A stretch of DNA of 13,180 bases from Chloroflexota bacterium (GCA_003648085.1 QMOC01000009.1:1-13180); one strand, 5' to 3'; shown: positions 1 to 8,261, counted from the stretch's first letter. Notes: generated from the letters alone by a model not told the origin. Numbers and translations are program-made.

Positions 1-526
1 TCCAGAAGGGCATCACTTTGACTTCGGGCACGCCTCGCTCACGGGCCACGTCCTCCACACGACGCAGTTGCATCAGGCCATCCATCGTCGCTCGCACCAC
101 GTTAAGAACGTTGGAACTGCCCAGTGACTTGGTCAACACATCGTGCACGCCGACAGCCTCTAATACAGCACGCACACCACCGGCAGCGATCACGCCCGTC
201 CCCGGCGCGGCTGGCCTGAGCAGCACCCTCGCTCCACCGCACCGCCCGATCACCTCGTGCGGAATCGTGGTCCCTACCAGCGCTATAGGCCGCATATCGC
301 GCCGTGCCCGTTCCGTTGCCTTACGAATCGCATCGGGCACACCTCGCGCCTTGCCGACTCCCACGCCGACCTGACCACGATTGTCACCCACCACCGCTAC
401 CACGCGGAAGTTAAAGCGACGCCCGCCCTTGACGACCTTGGCGACCCGCGTGATGTCCACGATACGCTCGTCAAGTTCCTCTCGCTCCTCGAAGACTTCG
501 CGATCCCGTAAACCCCCTATGGCCAT
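1..526 (-). CDS. rpsE: 30S ribosomal protein S5, 3' end cut by the window edge
   Basis: This gene encodes S5, a small-subunit protein near the mRNA entry site that contributes to decoding accuracy. The reading frame is open for 175 codons from ATG at 526 to the window edge. It shows the S5 double-stranded-RNA-binding fold ([18 protein letters not shown] at about residues 31-48, followed by the [10 protein letters not shown] strand) and the C-terminal S5 domain with the [16 protein letters not shown] segment. The start is preceded by GGAGG four bases upstream. It lies 18 bases after the rplR stop, its usual place in the spc cluster. S5 is typically 160-175 residues, so little can be missing. 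The last visible residues (PEVKVMPFW) look like a C-terminal extension whose end cannot be seen. Confidence 0.96.
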   Translation of the reverse strand, partial: MAIGGLRDREVFEEREELDERIVDITRVAKVVKGGRRFNFRVVAVVGDNRGQVGVGVGKARGVPDAIRKATERARRDMRPIALVGTTIPHEVIGRCGGARVLLRPAAPGTGVIAAGGVRAVLEAVGVHDVLTKSLGSSNVLNVVRATMDGLMQLRRVEDVARERGVPEVKVMPFW

Positions 527-544
527 GCTGCCTCCGTTGCGCCT

Positions 545-910
545 CTAAAACTCAAGCCCGCCCTCACGGGCTGCGTCTGCCAGAGCCTTCACCCGGCCGT
601 GATACTTGTAGCCGCCGCGGTCGAAGACCACCTTCTTGATGCCTCGGCTCAACGCCCGCTCCGCCAATACTCTGCCCACCACACGAGCCTGCTCGGTCTT
701 CGTCAACCCCTTCAGTTGCGCTTCCACCTCCGGGTCAATGGTCGAAGCCGAAACCAACGTATGTCCCCGACTGTCATCAATCACCTGAGCGTAGATGTGA
801 CGCAGACTGCGAAAAACGTTCAACCGCGGTCGCTCTGGCGTCCCAACCACACGCTTCCGTACACGCCTGTGTCGCCGCAGACGGGCCACTCGACGATTAA
901 CTTCCGGCAT
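545..910 (-). CDS. rplR: 50S ribosomal protein L18
   Basis: L18 binds 5S rRNA, together with L5, in the central protuberance of the large subunit. The 121-residue product has the basic N-terminus ([25 protein letters not shown]), the core segment [15 protein letters not shown] and the conserved C-terminal block [28 protein letters not shown]. Its length matches the family (about 117-122). The ATG start at 910 has only GGAG nine bases upstream as a Shine-Dalgarno sequence, and that GGAG belongs to the heptad-like repeat filling the spacer after rplF. The stop is TAG. rpsE follows after 18 bases. Confidence 0.97.
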   Translation of the reverse strand: MPEVNRRVARLRRHRRVRKRVVGTPERPRLNVFRSLRHIYAQVIDDSRGHTLVSASTIDPEVEAQLKGLTKTEQARVVGRVLAERALSRGIKKVVFDRGGYKYHGRVKALADAAREGGLEF

Positions 911-945
911 ATCTTAAATCTCCAAGTACCAATCTCAAATCTACC
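911..945 (-). repeat. Degenerate 7-bp tandem repeat in the rplF-rplR spacer
   Basis: Read on the plus strand the bases fall into five heptads: ATCTTAA, ATCTCCA, AGTACCA, ATCTCAA and ATCTACC. Four of them begin with ATCT. The array fills the whole 30-base spacer and runs into the rplF stop codon (941-943). In the mRNA it supplies the only Shine-Dalgarno-like GGAG for rplR. It resembles short tandemly repeated heptamers known from cyanobacterial intergenic DNA. Whether it is a dispersed family in this genome cannot be seen here. Confidence 0.55.
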
Positions 946-1489
946 CAACCTTGCCAGCCTTACCGGCCTTGCGGCGGACGTGCTCGCCGACATAACGAAT
1001 ACCCTTGCCCTTATAGGGTTCCGGTGGCCGCCAGGCGCGGATCTCCGCCGCCACGCGCCCAACCAATTCCTTGTCAATCCCGCTCACCGTGATCCGCTTT
1101 GAGCGAGGCTCAACCTCAAACCGGATCCCCTCGGGTGGCGCAATACGCACAGTGTGGGAGAAGCCCAGTTGTAGCATCAGGCTACCATCCCCCTGCAGGT
1201 CCACCCGATACCCTACGCCGTGGATCTCCAACTGCTTCTGGAAGCCCCGCGTCACGCCGATCACCATATTATTCAGCAGCGAACGGGTCAAACCGTGCAG
1301 TGCTCGATGATGCCGCTGATCGGTCGGACGATGCACCCTCAACTGCCCATCCTCCAACACGATCTCCATATCCGGATGGAACCGGCGCGAGAGAGTACCC
1401 TTGGGCCCCGCCACCGTCACCTGGTTGCCTTGAATATCCACTTTTACCCCTTCGGGTAGCGGAATGGGCATACGACCAATCCGTGACAC
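941..1489 (-). CDS. rplF: 50S ribosomal protein L6 (GTG start)
   Basis: L6 is a two-domain protein bound to 23S rRNA near the sarcin-ricin loop and the GTPase-factor site. The 182-residue product starts with the family signature [18 protein letters not shown]. It has the first L6 domain ([14 protein letters not shown], about residues 24-37) and the second domain with [20 protein letters not shown] (about 91-110). It ends with the conserved [23 protein letters not shown]. The initiation codon is GTG at 1489, supported by GGGAGG six bases upstream. The next in-frame ATG, six codons later, would cut into the conserved SRIGR start. It lies 19 bases after rpsH. The stop is TAG. Confidence 0.97.
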   Translation of the reverse strand: MSRIGRMPIPLPEGVKVDIQGNQVTVAGPKGTLSRRFHPDMEIVLEDGQLRVHRPTDQRHHRALHGLTRSLLNNMVIGVTRGFQKQLEIHGVGYRVDLQGDGSLMLQLGFSHTVRIAPPEGIRFEVEPRSKRITVSGIDKELVGRVAAEIRAWRPPEPYKGKGIRYVGEHVRRKAGKAGKVG

Positions 1490-1508
1490 TACCTGCCTCC
1501 CTAAATAT

Positions 1509-1916
1509 CTACCACACGTAGCACAGCACTTCGCCGCCCACTCCCAGACGGCGGGCCTGCTGTCCCGTCAATACCCCTTTAGGGGTCGAGAGAATCGCTA
1601 TCCCTATGCCGCTCCGCACCCACGGTATCTCCGCCGCGCGTGTGTAAACGCGACGTCCTGGCTTGCTCACGCGCTTCAATCCAGTGATGACCGGGCGGCG
1701 ATCCTTTCTCTCGCCCACGTACTTGAGCCTGATCACCAGTTGTGGCTGCGGGCGCTCATTCGTCACATAGTAATCCTCTATGAACCCTTCGTCCTTCAGG
1801 ATTTTGACGATCGCCACCTTAATCTTGGACGAAGGCACGCGCACACTGGGATGCCCCACCGCCAGGGCATTGCGGATACGCGTCAACATATCGGCTATCG
1901 GATCAGATACTGTCAT
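1509..1916 (-). CDS. rpsH: 30S ribosomal protein S8
   Basis: S8 is a primary 16S rRNA-binding protein of the small-subunit platform. In Escherichia coli it also represses the spc operon. The 135-residue product shows the typical opening [15 protein letters not shown] and the [20 protein letters not shown] segment. The C-terminal RNA-binding part contains [27 protein letters not shown], including the signature around STPKG. The ATG start at 1916 has GAGG upstream at a spacing of about 11 bases. The gene lies 25 bases after rpsN and the stop is TAG. In the spacers on this side of the window I could not recognise an S8-binding mimic of the 16S rRNA helix, so autoregulation is not supported by what is visible. 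Confidence 0.97.
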   Translation of the reverse strand: MTVSDPIADMLTRIRNALAVGHPSVRVPSSKIKVAIVKILKDEGFIEDYYVTNERPQPQLVIRLKYVGERKDRRPVITGLKRVSKPGRRVYTRAAEIPWVRSGIGIAILSTPKGVLTGQQARRLGVGGEVLCYVW

Positions 1917-1941
1917 AAGATGAGACCTCGTTCCCGTTTGC

Positions 1942-2124
1942 TCACCAACTCGACTTCACCACGCCGGGGATCTCTCCCCTCAAAGCCAGTTCCCGGAAGC
2001 AGATGCGGCACAGTTGGAAACGCCGGATGTATCCCCGTGGTCGGCCACATCGCTTACAACGATTCCGCACCTGCACCTTGTACTTGCGCCGCGTCTCTCG
2101 AATCGGCAGACACTTTCTCGTCAT
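1942..2124 (-). CDS. rpsN: 30S ribosomal protein S14, zinc-binding type (S14p/S29e-like)
   Basis: S14 sits in the head of the 30S subunit. This is the short 60-residue zinc form, not the roughly 100-residue zinc-free form of enterobacteria. The zinc ligands are visible as CKRC (residues 23-26) and CRIC (39-42), followed by the family ending [18 protein letters not shown]. An extra cysteine at position 5 is outside the motif. The ATG start at 2124 has an AGAGGT Shine-Dalgarno sequence six bases upstream. The gene lies between rplE and rpsH, as in other organisms with the zinc type, and ends in TGA. In organisms with both types, the zinc-free copy is usually elsewhere and zinc-regulated; no second copy is in this window. 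Confidence 0.97.
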   Translation of the reverse strand: MTRKCLPIRETRRKYKVQVRNRCKRCGRPRGYIRRFQLCRICFRELALRGEIPGVVKSSW

Positions 2125-2145
2125 AACTTACCTCTCCACTTCAGA

Positions 2146-2691
2146 TCACCGACCCCGGCGGCGGAACGGCATCCCTAACAACTCCAGCAGCCGCCGTCCC
2201 TCTTCATCCGTGCGAGCCGTGGTCACGATGCTGATTTCCATACCCCGTATCTTATCAATCGAGTCGTAGTCAATCTCAGGAAACACCAACTGCTCACGCA
2301 ATCCCAGTGTGAAGTTTCCATGCCCATCGAAGACATCGGACACACCGCGAAAGTCGCGTTGGCGGGGCAAGGCCACGTTGCACAACCGGTCCAGAAATGC
2401 CCACATGCGTTCTCCCCGCAGTGTCACCTTAACACCAATAGCGCGGCCCTCCCGCAGTTTGAAACCGGCGATAGACTTGCGCGCCCGGGTGATCACGGGC
2501 CGCTGCCCGGTGATCGTCGCGATGTCCTGCACTGCGTGATCCAGCGCCTTAGCGTTCTCCAGCGCCTCGCCCACACCCACATTGACCACGATCTTTCGCA
2601 GGCTCGGCACTTCCATAATATTCCGGTACCCGAACTCCTTCATCAGCGCGGGCCGGACCTCTTCTAAGTAAAGCCTCCGTAAACGCTGCAT
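2146..2691 (-). CDS. rplE: 50S ribosomal protein L5
   Basis: L5 binds 5S rRNA and contacts the P-site tRNA elbow and the small subunit at the central protuberance. The 181-residue product has the usual length (about 179-187). Recognisable blocks are [14 protein letters not shown] (about residues 31-44), [22 protein letters not shown] (about 61-82), the RDFRGV loop (about 112-117) and the C-terminal [29 protein letters not shown]. The ATG at 2691 is preceded by AGGAAGG. The gene lies 20 bases after rplX and 21 bases before rpsN, as expected for the spc order. The stop is TGA. Confidence 0.97.
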   Translation of the reverse strand: MQRLRRLYLEEVRPALMKEFGYRNIMEVPSLRKIVVNVGVGEALENAKALDHAVQDIATITGQRPVITRARKSIAGFKLREGRAIGVKVTLRGERMWAFLDRLCNVALPRQRDFRGVSDVFDGHGNFTLGLREQLVFPEIDYDSIDKIRGMEISIVTTARTDEEGRRLLELLGMPFRRRGR

Positions 2692-2711
2692 CAGTTCGCC
2701 TTCCTACTAAT

Positions 2712-3038
2712 CTAATCAATCGCCTCGCCGCACCTCTTGCACACGCGCACCTTACGCCCATCCTCCTGCCAGGCGAATCCCACACGGGTGCGCTGATTAC
2801 ACCGTGGGCACACCAGCATTACGTTAGAGAGATGAATCGGGGCTTCGAACTCGATGATACCAGGTTGAACCTGGCCACGTCCGGCACGGATAGGTCGCTG
2901 ATGCTTCTTGACAATATTGACCCCAGAGACAACGACCCGGTTCTTCTTCGGCAAGACCCGCTGTACCGTGCCCCGTATTCCCCGGTCCTCGCCGGAGATC
3001 ACTTCCACCGTATCACCCTGCTTGATTCGATTGCCCAC
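2712..3038 (-). CDS. rplX: 50S ribosomal protein L24 with four-cysteine C-terminus (GTG start)
   Basis: L24 is an assembly-initiator protein of the large subunit, near the peptide exit. The KOW motif is at the N-terminus ([20 protein letters not shown], residues 6-25), followed by [12 protein letters not shown]. The C-terminal part carries CPRC (77-80) and CKRC (100-103), a CxxC pair arrangement able to bind zinc; many L24 proteins lack these cysteines. I place the start at GTG 3038, which has AGGAG eight bases upstream and gives the usual length of 108 residues. An upstream in-frame TTG at 3056 would put that Shine-Dalgarno sequence inside the gene. An ATG between them is out of frame and is followed at once by TAG. 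Confidence 0.95.
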   Translation of the reverse strand: MGNRIKQGDTVEVISGEDRGIRGTVQRVLPKKNRVVVSGVNIVKKHQRPIRAGRGQVQPGIIEFEAPIHLSNVMLVCPRCNQRTRVGFAWQEDGRKVRVCKRCGEAID

Positions 3039-3065
3039 TCTACATGCTCCTCTCAACCGCCGCCC

Positions 3066-3437
3066 CTACAATACCTCAGGAGCCAGCGAGACAATCTTCA
3101 TAAAACCCTTCTCCCGCAACTCGCGGGCTACTGGCCCAAAGATGCGCGAACCCTTCGGGTTCCGGCTCATCCCATCCAAAATCACCGCTGCGTTGTCGTC
3201 GAAGCGGATACTGGAACCGTCGGGGCGACGGTATTCCTTCGCCGTGCGCACAATCACGGCCCGTACAACCTCGCCTTTCTTCACCTGCGCTGTCGGAGTG
3301 GCCTGCTTCACCGTCGCCACAACAATGTCGCCCACCCGGCCGTACCGCCGCCTGGAACCGCCCAGTACTCGGATGACGAGCACTTCCCGCGCCCCCGTGT
3401 TATCGGCCACCCGCAGACGACTTTCCTGCTGGATCAT
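3066..3437 (-). CDS. rplN: 50S ribosomal protein L14
   Basis: L14 lies at the subunit interface and forms intersubunit bridge B8. The 123-residue product is full length and strongly conserved. It has the opening [19 protein letters not shown], the signature region with [20 protein letters not shown] (about residues 53-72), [11 protein letters not shown] and the ending [16 protein letters not shown]. Its ATG overlaps the rpsQ stop as ATGA (3434-3437), so the two are probably translationally coupled. GGAGG inside the end of rpsQ lies seven bases before the start. The stop is TAG, and a 27-base spacer leads to rplX. Confidence 0.98.
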   Translation of the reverse strand: MIQQESRLRVADNTGAREVLVIRVLGGSRRRYGRVGDIVVATVKQATPTAQVKKGEVVRAVIVRTAKEYRRPDGSSIRFDDNAAVILDGMSRNPKGSRIFGPVARELREKGFMKIVSLAPEVL

Positions 3438-3712
3438 AGTTCAGCCTCCGCCACTTCGCCCGCGGCTCGCTTCAATATCCGTTCCACAACCCAGCGTTTC
3501 TCACGGCTCAGCGGGCGAGATTCGACGATGCGGACCAAATCGCCAACACGACATCGGTTCTCCTCGTCGTGAGCCTTGTACTTCTTCACCCGGCGCACCA
3601 CCTTGCCATATCGCGGGTGGCGCATCGTGCGCTCGACACGCACCACCACCGTCTTGTCCATCTTATCGCTCATCACGCGACCTGTCAACCGTCTACGCCG
3701 TTCCCTCGCCAT
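3434..3712 (-). CDS. rpsQ: 30S ribosomal protein S17
   Basis: S17 is a primary 16S rRNA-binding protein of the OB-fold type. The 92-residue product contains the family core [20 protein letters not shown] (about residues 9-28), then [21 protein letters not shown] and the [27 protein letters not shown] segment (about 54-80). The start is ATG at 3712, which lies inside rpmC, giving a 20-base overlap. A later ATG in GRVMSDKM would remove part of the first strand, so the early start is preferred. The Shine-Dalgarno sequence is the G-rich run of rpmC just upstream. The end overlaps rplN by four bases as ATGA. Confidence 0.97.
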   Translation of the reverse strand: MARERRRRLTGRVMSDKMDKTVVVRVERTMRHPRYGKVVRRVKKYKAHDEENRCRVGDLVRIVESRPLSREKRWVVERILKRAAGEVAEAEL

Positions 3713-3926
3713 CCCCCTCCCCCTCGATCAACTCGGCGCTCAACTCGCGCTCACGGAGGATCGTCTTCATGCGGGCAATGTCACGCTTCACCGCCCTTAT
3801 CCGATTGTAATCCTCCAGACGACCTGAAGCCTCTTCGCCGCGCAGGACGAAGAATTCCCGGTAGGCCTCCTCCAGGCGTCTCTGTATCTCTTCCGTAGTC
3901 CAGGTACGAATTTCGCGTGCCTGCAT
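3693..3926 (-). CDS. rpmC: 50S ribosomal protein L29
   Basis: L29 is a small two-helix protein near the nascent-peptide exit, next to L23, where exit-site factors dock. The 77-residue product has the typical helical hairpin ([26 protein letters not shown], then [19 protein letters not shown]). It goes on with a C-terminal tail rich in Glu and Gly ([13 protein letters not shown]). Family members are usually 60-72 residues. The tail is coded by a G-rich run that also serves as the ribosome binding site of rpsQ, whose start lies 20 bases before the rpmC end. The ATG at 3926 has AGGAG four bases upstream, overlapping the rplP stop. Confidence 0.96.
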   Translation of the reverse strand: MQAREIRTWTTEEIQRRLEEAYREFFVLRGEEASGRLEDYNRIRAVKRDIARMKTILRERELSAELIEGEGDGEGTA

Positions 3927-3933
3927 CCTGCTC

Positions 3934-4359
3934 CTATTCTCCCGCAGAAGTTCCTTCGCGTTTTACGAACTGGCACTTAATGGGCAACTTGTGAGACGCC
4001 AAACGCATCGCCTCGCGTGCCATCTCCTCAGACACACCGCTCAGTTCGAACATGATGCGGCCGGGCTTGACCACGGCCACCCAGTGATCAACAGACCCTT
4101 TGCCCTTGCCCATACGAGTCTCGGCCGGCTTGGCCGTGACCGGCTTATCGGGGAAGATACGAATCCAGTACTTCCCGCGCCGTCGCACGTGGCGCACAAT
4201 TGCCCGCCGTGCTGCCTCGATCTGGCGCGACGTGATCCACGCCGGCTCCAGAGCCTGCAACCCGTAATCCCCGAACGCAATCGTGTTCCCGCGCGTAGCC
4301 TTCCCCTTCATCCGGCCACGCATCTGTTTGCGATACTTCACCCGCTTTGGCATCAACAT
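3934..4359 (-). CDS. rplP: 50S ribosomal protein L16
   Basis: L16 lies near the A site of the large subunit and is needed for late assembly and tRNA accommodation. The 141-residue product begins [21 protein letters not shown], as expected. It has the [25 protein letters not shown] signature (about residues 29-53), then [29 protein letters not shown] and the C-terminal [30 protein letters not shown] chose ATG 4359, with AGGGAG seven bases upstream. An in-frame GTG at 4380 would place that sequence inside the gene and add residues foreign to the family. A third candidate, ATG 4353, is farther from the Shine-Dalgarno sequence. rpmC follows after seven bases. Confidence 0.96.
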   Translation of the reverse strand: MLMPKRVKYRKQMRGRMKGKATRGNTIAFGDYGLQALEPAWITSRQIEAARRAIVRHVRRRGKYWIRIFPDKPVTAKPAETRMGKGKGSVDHWVAVVKPGRIMFELSGVSEEMAREAMRLASHKLPIKCQFVKREGTSAGE

Positions 4360-4387
4360 CGTCTTGCTCCCTCTTCGCACCCTTCAG

Positions 4388-4410
4388 CCCCTTCCCAAAG
4401 CGGGAAGGGG
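4388..4410 (-). repeat. Perfect 9-bp inverted repeat in the rpsC-rplP spacer
   Basis: In the 74-base spacer between rpsC and rplP, arms 4388-4396 (CCCCTTCCC) and 4402-4410 (GGGAAGGGG) are exact complements around a five-base loop. The transcribed strand would form a very GC-rich hairpin. It is followed in the mRNA by CTGAAGGG and not by a U run, so it is not an ordinary intrinsic terminator. It could be an RNA processing or stability element, or one copy of a dispersed palindromic repeat. The rest of the spacer holds the rplP ribosome binding site. Confidence 0.75.
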
Positions 4411-4433
4411 AATCCGTCAAGACCCTCGTGCGC

Positions 4434-5096
4434 CTAGACGATGAAGGGCTCCTCCTGTACCTCTACCTCAGGCAATACCTCGCCCTTGTAGATCCACACT
4501 TTCACCCCAATACGGCCATAAGTAGTGTGCGCCTCTTCCTGGGCGTAATCAATGTCGGCCCGCAGTGTCTGCAACGGCACCCGCCCATCGCGCTGCCATT
4601 CCTGACGCGCCATCTCGGCTCCATGCAGACGCCCCTTGCACATCACCTTAATCCCTTGCGCGCCGGCGCGCATCGCTGCCTGCACCGCCCGCTTCATCGC
4701 CCGACCGTGAGAAATGCGCCGCTCCAATTGGGCCACGATGTTCTCCGCCACCAACTTGGCGTCCAGTTCGGGCTGCTCCACCTCCTGCACGTCCACCGAG
4801 ACACGCTTGCCTGTCATCTTCTCCAATTCTTTGCGCAGCATCTTGACCGCAGTCCCTTTGCGCCCGATGACAATGCCGGGTCTCGCCGTCCAAATCGTGA
4901 CCGAAACCTGATTCGGTGAGCGTTCGATCTCAATACGAGAGATGCCTGCACGCCCCACAACGTCCCTGATAAACCCTCGAATCTTCAGGTCCTCATGCAG
5001 CAGGTTGGCGTAATCCTCGCCCTCTGCGTACCAGCGCGCCTTCCAATCTCGAATCACTCCAAGCCTGAAGCCATAGGGATGAACCTTGCGTCCCAA
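4434..5096 (-). CDS. rpsC: 30S ribosomal protein S3 (TTG start)
   Basis: S3 lines the mRNA entry pore and takes part in mRNA unwinding. From the TTG at 5096 the product is 220 residues and opens with the family start [21 protein letters not shown]. The type-2 KH domain shows its GxxG loop as GRKG (78-81) in [14 protein letters not shown]. The C-terminal S3 domain contains [20 protein letters not shown] and ends in an acidic tail. TTG has AGGAGG six bases upstream. The frame stays open upstream to 5189, but that part overlaps rplV and does not look like S3. An ATG six bases upstream of the TTG is out of frame. One base separates the rplV stop from the TTG, so coupling is likely. Confidence 0.95.
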   Translation of the reverse strand: MGRKVHPYGFRLGVIRDWKARWYAEGEDYANLLHEDLKIRGFIRDVVGRAGISRIEIERSPNQVSVTIWTARPGIVIGRKGTAVKMLRKELEKMTGKRVSVDVQEVEQPELDAKLVAENIVAQLERRISHGRAMKRAVQAAMRAGAQGIKVMCKGRLHGAEMARQEWQRDGRVPLQTLRADIDYAQEEAHTTYGRIGVKVWIYKGEVLPEVEVQEEPFIV

Positions 5097-5097
5097 A

Positions 5098-5469
5098 TCA
5101 TTCCTCCTCTGAAACTTCTTCCTCCTCCAGCACCACCGTAATGTGCGAAGAGCGTTTACGGATTGGTCGCCAGCGGCCGCGCCCACCAAAGCGCGGTCGC
5201 AAGCCCTTTCCGGGCATCACACCCGGCCCCTCATCGGCCACGATACGGGATACGTATAACTCATCACGCGGTATTTCGAAATTCTGCTCCGCATTCGCGA
5301 TGGCAGAGCGGATCAGTTTTGCGACCGGACGAGCCGCCGAGTGAGGCATGAAATGCAACACCTCCAACGCCTCCTCGGCACTCAACCCGCGCACCTCATC
5401 AATCACCCGTCGAACTTTGCGCGCCGATATCGGCACGTGCTTCGCCCGGGCCACTACCTCTGTGCCCAT
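5098..5469 (-). CDS. rplV: 50S ribosomal protein L22
   Basis: L22 lines the peptide exit tunnel with a long beta-hairpin; changes there affect macrolide sensitivity in other bacteria. The 123-residue product has the core [27 protein letters not shown] (about residues 12-38), then [13 protein letters not shown]. The tunnel-loop region [34 protein letters not shown] follows at about residues 81-114. It is about ten residues longer than the E. coli protein because of an acidic C-terminal tail (EEEEVSEEE). The ATG at 5469 has AGAGGG upstream. The tail codons (GAGGAGGAA) form the Shine-Dalgarno sequence of the TTG-started rpsC. Confidence 0.97.
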   Translation of the reverse strand: MGTEVVARAKHVPISARKVRRVIDEVRGLSAEEALEVLHFMPHSAARPVAKLIRSAIANAEQNFEIPRDELYVSRIVADEGPGVMPGKGLRPRFGGRGRWRPIRKRSSHITVVLEEEEVSEEE

Positions 5470-5493
5470 CCTAGCCCTCTCCGTATCGTCTGC

Positions 5494-5790
5494 TTACTTC
5501 TTCCTCCGCACCCGGCCCTTCTTCTCCTTCACAATATGGCCTCGAAAGGTGCGGGTGGGGGCAAACTCACCCAACTTATGCCCCACCATATCCTCGGTTA
5601 TATAGATCGGCACATGCCGCCGACCATCGTGAACAGCAATAGTATGCCCAATCATCTGCGGAAAGATCGTCGAAGACCGAGACCAAGTACGGATCAGACG
5701 CTTTTCCCCCATCTGATTCAGTTCCTCAATTTTCCGCAACAACTTCTGATCTACATAGGGCGTCGGTCTCTTCAACGGCGATCGTGACAT
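5494..5790 (-). CDS. rpsS: 30S ribosomal protein S19
   Basis: S19 sits in the 30S head, near S13, and helps form the bridge to the central protuberance. The 98-residue product shows [18 protein letters not shown], the [45 protein letters not shown] block (about residues 37-81) and a basic tail. I use ATG 5790, which has GGGGAGG about six bases upstream. The upstream in-frame ATG at 5811 lacks a ribosome binding site and would add seven residues that are not in the family. The spacer to rplB is 44 bases. The stop is TAA, one of only two in this window. Confidence 0.97.
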   Translation of the reverse strand: MSRSPLKRPTPYVDQKLLRKIEELNQMGEKRLIRTWSRSSTIFPQMIGHTIAVHDGRRHVPIYITEDMVGHKLGEFAPTRTFRGHIVKEKKGRVRRKK

Positions 5791-5834
5791 TATCCACCTC
5801 CCCACTTCCATATACGGGCGCAGTTACCGCGCTC

Positions 5835-6671
5835 CTACCGTCGTCGCTTGCCGCGCCGGCGCACGATATACTTGTCGGTGGCTTTATTGCGCCGCGTTTT
5901 CTTCCCCAGCGTCGGCTTGCCCCAGGGTGACTTGGGACCCGGCATACCGATCGGCGTTCGGCCCTCACCGCCGCCGTGAGGATGGTCACGAGGCGACATA
6001 GCCGAGCCACGCACCGCCGGGCGCCACCCCAACCAGCGCTTCCGACCGGCCTTGCCCAACTTAATGTTGCCGTGATCCACATTGCCCACCTGACCGATGG
6101 TGGCCATACACTCCTTACGCACCAACCGCACCTCGCCGCTAGGGAGGCGCAACGTTACGTAGTCCCCCTCCTTGGCTAACACCTGCGCCGAGGTACCGGC
6201 CGAACGCACCATCTGTCCCCCGCGCCCCGGATACAACTCAATGTTATGCACCTGCGTGCCGAGTGGGATACGCGCCAACGGAAGCGCGTTTCCCACACGA
6301 ATCTCCGCATCCTCACCACTCATCACCGTGTCACCCACCTGCAACCCCAGCGGTGCAATAATGTACCGTTTCTCACCGTCGGCGTAGACCAGCAACGCGA
6401 TACGAGCCGAGCGGTTGGGATCATACTCGATGCTCCTCACTCGCGCAGGAATGCCCACCTTATCGCGCTTGAAATCAATCAGCCGGTACTGTCGCTTGTG
6501 CCCCCCACCTCGATGACGCACTGTGATGCGTCCCTGCGTATTGCGACCGGCCCGCTTGCGCAATGGGCGTAGCAGACTGCGCTCCGGTTCCGTGCGCGTG
6601 ATCTCCTCAAAAGTCGAGCCCGTCATACCCCGCCGGCCGGGTGAGGTCGGTTTATACGTCTTGATTCCCAT
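5835..6671 (-). CDS. rplB: 50S ribosomal protein L2
   Basis: L2 is one of the largest and most conserved 50S proteins. It is needed for subunit association and lies near the peptidyl-transferase centre. The 278-residue product starts [18 protein letters not shown] and has the N-terminal RNA-binding domain ([17 protein letters not shown]) and the [17 protein letters not shown] segment. The conserved C-terminal loop [15 protein letters not shown] includes the histidine at about residue 230. The start is ATG 6671, one base after the rplW stop, with AAGGGG inside rplW as Shine-Dalgarno sequence. An in-frame TTG at 6686 overlaps that sequence and is rejected. Length agrees with the family (about 275). 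Confidence 0.98.
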   Translation of the reverse strand: MGIKTYKPTSPGRRGMTGSTFEEITRTEPERSLLRPLRKRAGRNTQGRITVRHRGGGHKRQYRLIDFKRDKVGIPARVRSIEYDPNRSARIALLVYADGEKRYIIAPLGLQVGDTVMSGEDAEIRVGNALPLARIPLGTQVHNIELYPGRGGQMVRSAGTSAQVLAKEGDYVTLRLPSGEVRLVRKECMATIGQVGNVDHGNIKLGKAGRKRWLGWRPAVRGSAMSPRDHPHGGGEGRTPIGMPGPKSPWGKPTLGKKTRRNKATDKYIVRRRGKRRR

Positions 6672-6672
6672 A

Positions 6673-6966
6673 CTACACCCCTTCAAATACGCCTAGCCGC
6701 TGATCCTCCGCCAGGGTGACCACCGCCTTCTTCCACGGCGAGCGGCGCACCACCCGACGGCGTCCGCGTCGTTTAATAACCTTGGCCGGCATATTCATCA
6801 CATTAACCGCCACAACGTCTACACCGTAAATAGCCTCGATGGCTTGCTTTATCTGGATCTTATTCGCGCGCCGGTCCACCTCGAACGTGTATTGTCCTAA
6901 CTCCGAGGCCTGATAGCGCGTCTTCTCCGTATCAATCGGTCGGATGATAATTTGATAGGGATTCAT
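6673..6966 (-). CDS. rplW: 50S ribosomal protein L23
   Basis: L23 lies at the exit of the peptide tunnel and is the docking site for trigger factor and SRP. The 97-residue product has the typical opening [18 protein letters not shown] and the central block [37 protein letters not shown] (about residues 26-62). The basic loop ([24 protein letters not shown]) precedes the last strand. The ATG at 6966 lies seven bases after the rplD stop, and the TAGGTGA sequence overlapping that stop is its likely ribosome binding site. The stop is TAG, one base before the rplB start. Confidence 0.97.
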   Translation of the reverse strand: MNPYQIIIRPIDTEKTRYQASELGQYTFEVDRRANKIQIKQAIEAIYGVDVVAVNVMNMPAKVIKRRGRRRVVRRSPWKKAVVTLAEDQRLGVFEGV

Positions 6967-6973
6967 AATTCAC

Positions 6974-7594
6974 CTATCCCAAAATACTCTCAATCACCTG
7001 CAGCGCGCCCAACGGCATCAACACGTAATCGTATCCCAACAGATCACGGACATTGAGGTAACTGGCTCGCAACGTCTTCACCTGTGGCAGGTTGCGCACC
7101 GATCTCTCCACCGGCTCATTCCGCTCAGGCAGCAAGATCAGCACACGTTGATCCAACCCCAGGTTCCTCAACACCGCGAGCATCTCCTTCGTCCTGGGCG
7201 CTTCCATCTCCAGCGCGTCCAGCACGACGATCTGATCCTCCATTGCCTTGACCGAAAGCGCACTGCGCAGCGCAGCACGGCGCATCTTGCGCGGCATCTT
7301 CTTAGTGTACTTGCGTGGCTTCGGCCCGTGGGCCACCCCACCGCCGACAAAGAGAGGAGCGTTGCGGCTGCCATGGCGCGCCCGTCCGGTACCCTTCTGC
7401 CGGTACCACTTGGCCTTGGTGCGGTTCACCTCACCACGTGACTTCGTCTTATGTGTCCCCAGGCGAGCGTTCGCCAGTTGACGCACCAACGCCTGATGCA
7501 TCAACGGCACATTGATGGGAACCTCGAAGATGTCGGAACGCAGTTCGACCTGGCCGACCTCTTCTCCTTTGGTGTTGTACATCGGAACGACCAT
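6974..7594 (-). CDS. rplD: 50S ribosomal protein L4
   Basis: L4 has a globular domain on the ribosome surface and a long loop reaching the exit-tunnel constriction. In E. coli it also controls the S10 operon. The 206-residue product begins [20 protein letters not shown]. The tunnel loop is clear: [46 protein letters not shown] (about residues 49-94), followed by the [18 protein letters not shown] helix. The C-terminal Rossmann-like part ends in VIESILG. The ATG at 7594 has a weak GAGGGAG upstream. It lies ten bases after rplC. L4 control here is unproven; no copy of the E. coli S10 leader was recognised before rpsJ. Confidence 0.97.
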   Translation of the reverse strand: MVVPMYNTKGEEVGQVELRSDIFEVPINVPLMHQALVRQLANARLGTHKTKSRGEVNRTKAKWYRQKGTGRARHGSRNAPLFVGGGVAHGPKPRKYTKKMPRKMRRAALRSALSVKAMEDQIVVLDALEMEAPRTKEMLAVLRNLGLDQRVLILLPERNEPVERSVRNLPQVKTLRASYLNVRDLLGYDYVLMPLGALQVIESILG

Positions 7595-7604
7595 TGCTCT
7601 CCCT

Positions 7605-8261
7605 CTACTCGCCTCGTCGTCTTGCCAACTCTCTCGACTTGCGGGCCTGCCTGATCATCACCAGCCCACCCTTGGCACCGGGCACACTGCCGCGCACCGC
7701 CAGCAGATTTCGCTCTGGGTCCACCAACTCCACGCGCAAATTCTGCGCCGTCACCCGGACACCGCCCATGCGCCCGGCCATCCTCTGCCCCTTCCACACC
7801 CGACCGGGATTGGTGGTGGCGCCAATGGACCCCGGTGCGCGATGCCGGTCCGATTGACCGTGCGTCTTGGGGCCGCCCCCAAAGCCGTGCCGTTTGACCA
7901 CACCGGCGAAGCCGCGTCCCTTAGAGATACCTACCACGTCCACCCGATCGCCAACCTCAAAAACGTCTACCAGGATGCGCTGCCCCTCCTCGACCTCCTC
8001 GTCCTTCCGCAGGCGAAACTCCCGCAGATGGCGCAGCGGGGGCAACTTGTTACGTGCCAAGTGTCCCTTCTCGCCGCCGCTCAACCGCCGAGGTTTCACC
8101 TCCTCGAAGCCGAGTTGCACGGCACGATACCCATCCCGCTCAGGCATCTTGACCTGGGCCACGTAGCATGGCCCGGCCTCGATGACCGTCACCGGGATGG
8201 CCTCGCCCTGTTCGTTGAATATTTGAGTCATCCCAACTTTTCTGCCCAAGATAGCCTTCAT
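7605..8261 (-). CDS. rplC: 50S ribosomal protein L3
   Basis: L3 starts 50S assembly, and its extended loop reaches the peptidyl-transferase centre. The 218-residue product begins [21 protein letters not shown], the usual start. It contains the signature [44 protein letters not shown] at about residues 121-164, including the tip of the extended loop, and [25 protein letters not shown] near the end. ATG 8261 has AGGAGG five bases upstream. In-frame GTG 8267 and TTG 8264 would overlap that sequence and are rejected. The start overlaps the stop of a possible small ORF as TGATG. It stands 123 bases after rpsJ, the longest spacer inside the cluster. Confidence 0.97.
   Translation of the reverse strand: MKAILGRKVGMTQIFNEQGEAIPVTVIEAGPCYVAQVKMPERDGYRAVQLGFEEVKPRRLSGGEKGHLARNKLPPLRHLREFRLRKDEEVEEGQRILVDVFEVGDRVDVVGISKGRGFAGVVKRHGFGGGPKTHGQSDRHRAPGSIGATTNPGRVWKGQRMAGRMGGVRVTAQNLRVELVDPERNLLAVRGSVPGAKGGLVMIRQARKSRELARRRGE

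Noticed and set aside
4388..4410. Intrinsic terminator between rpsC and rplP
   Set aside because: The stem is strong, but the RNA continues CUGAAGGG with no U run, and the operon order continues directly.
5097..5189. Longer rpsC reading from 5189
   Set aside because: It overlaps rplV and encodes residues unlike S3; the TTG at 5096 has the Shine-Dalgarno sequence and the family start.
5791..5811. Upstream ATG for rpsS at 5811
   Set aside because: No ribosome binding site precedes it, while ATG 5790 has GGGGAGG at good spacing and the family N-terminus.
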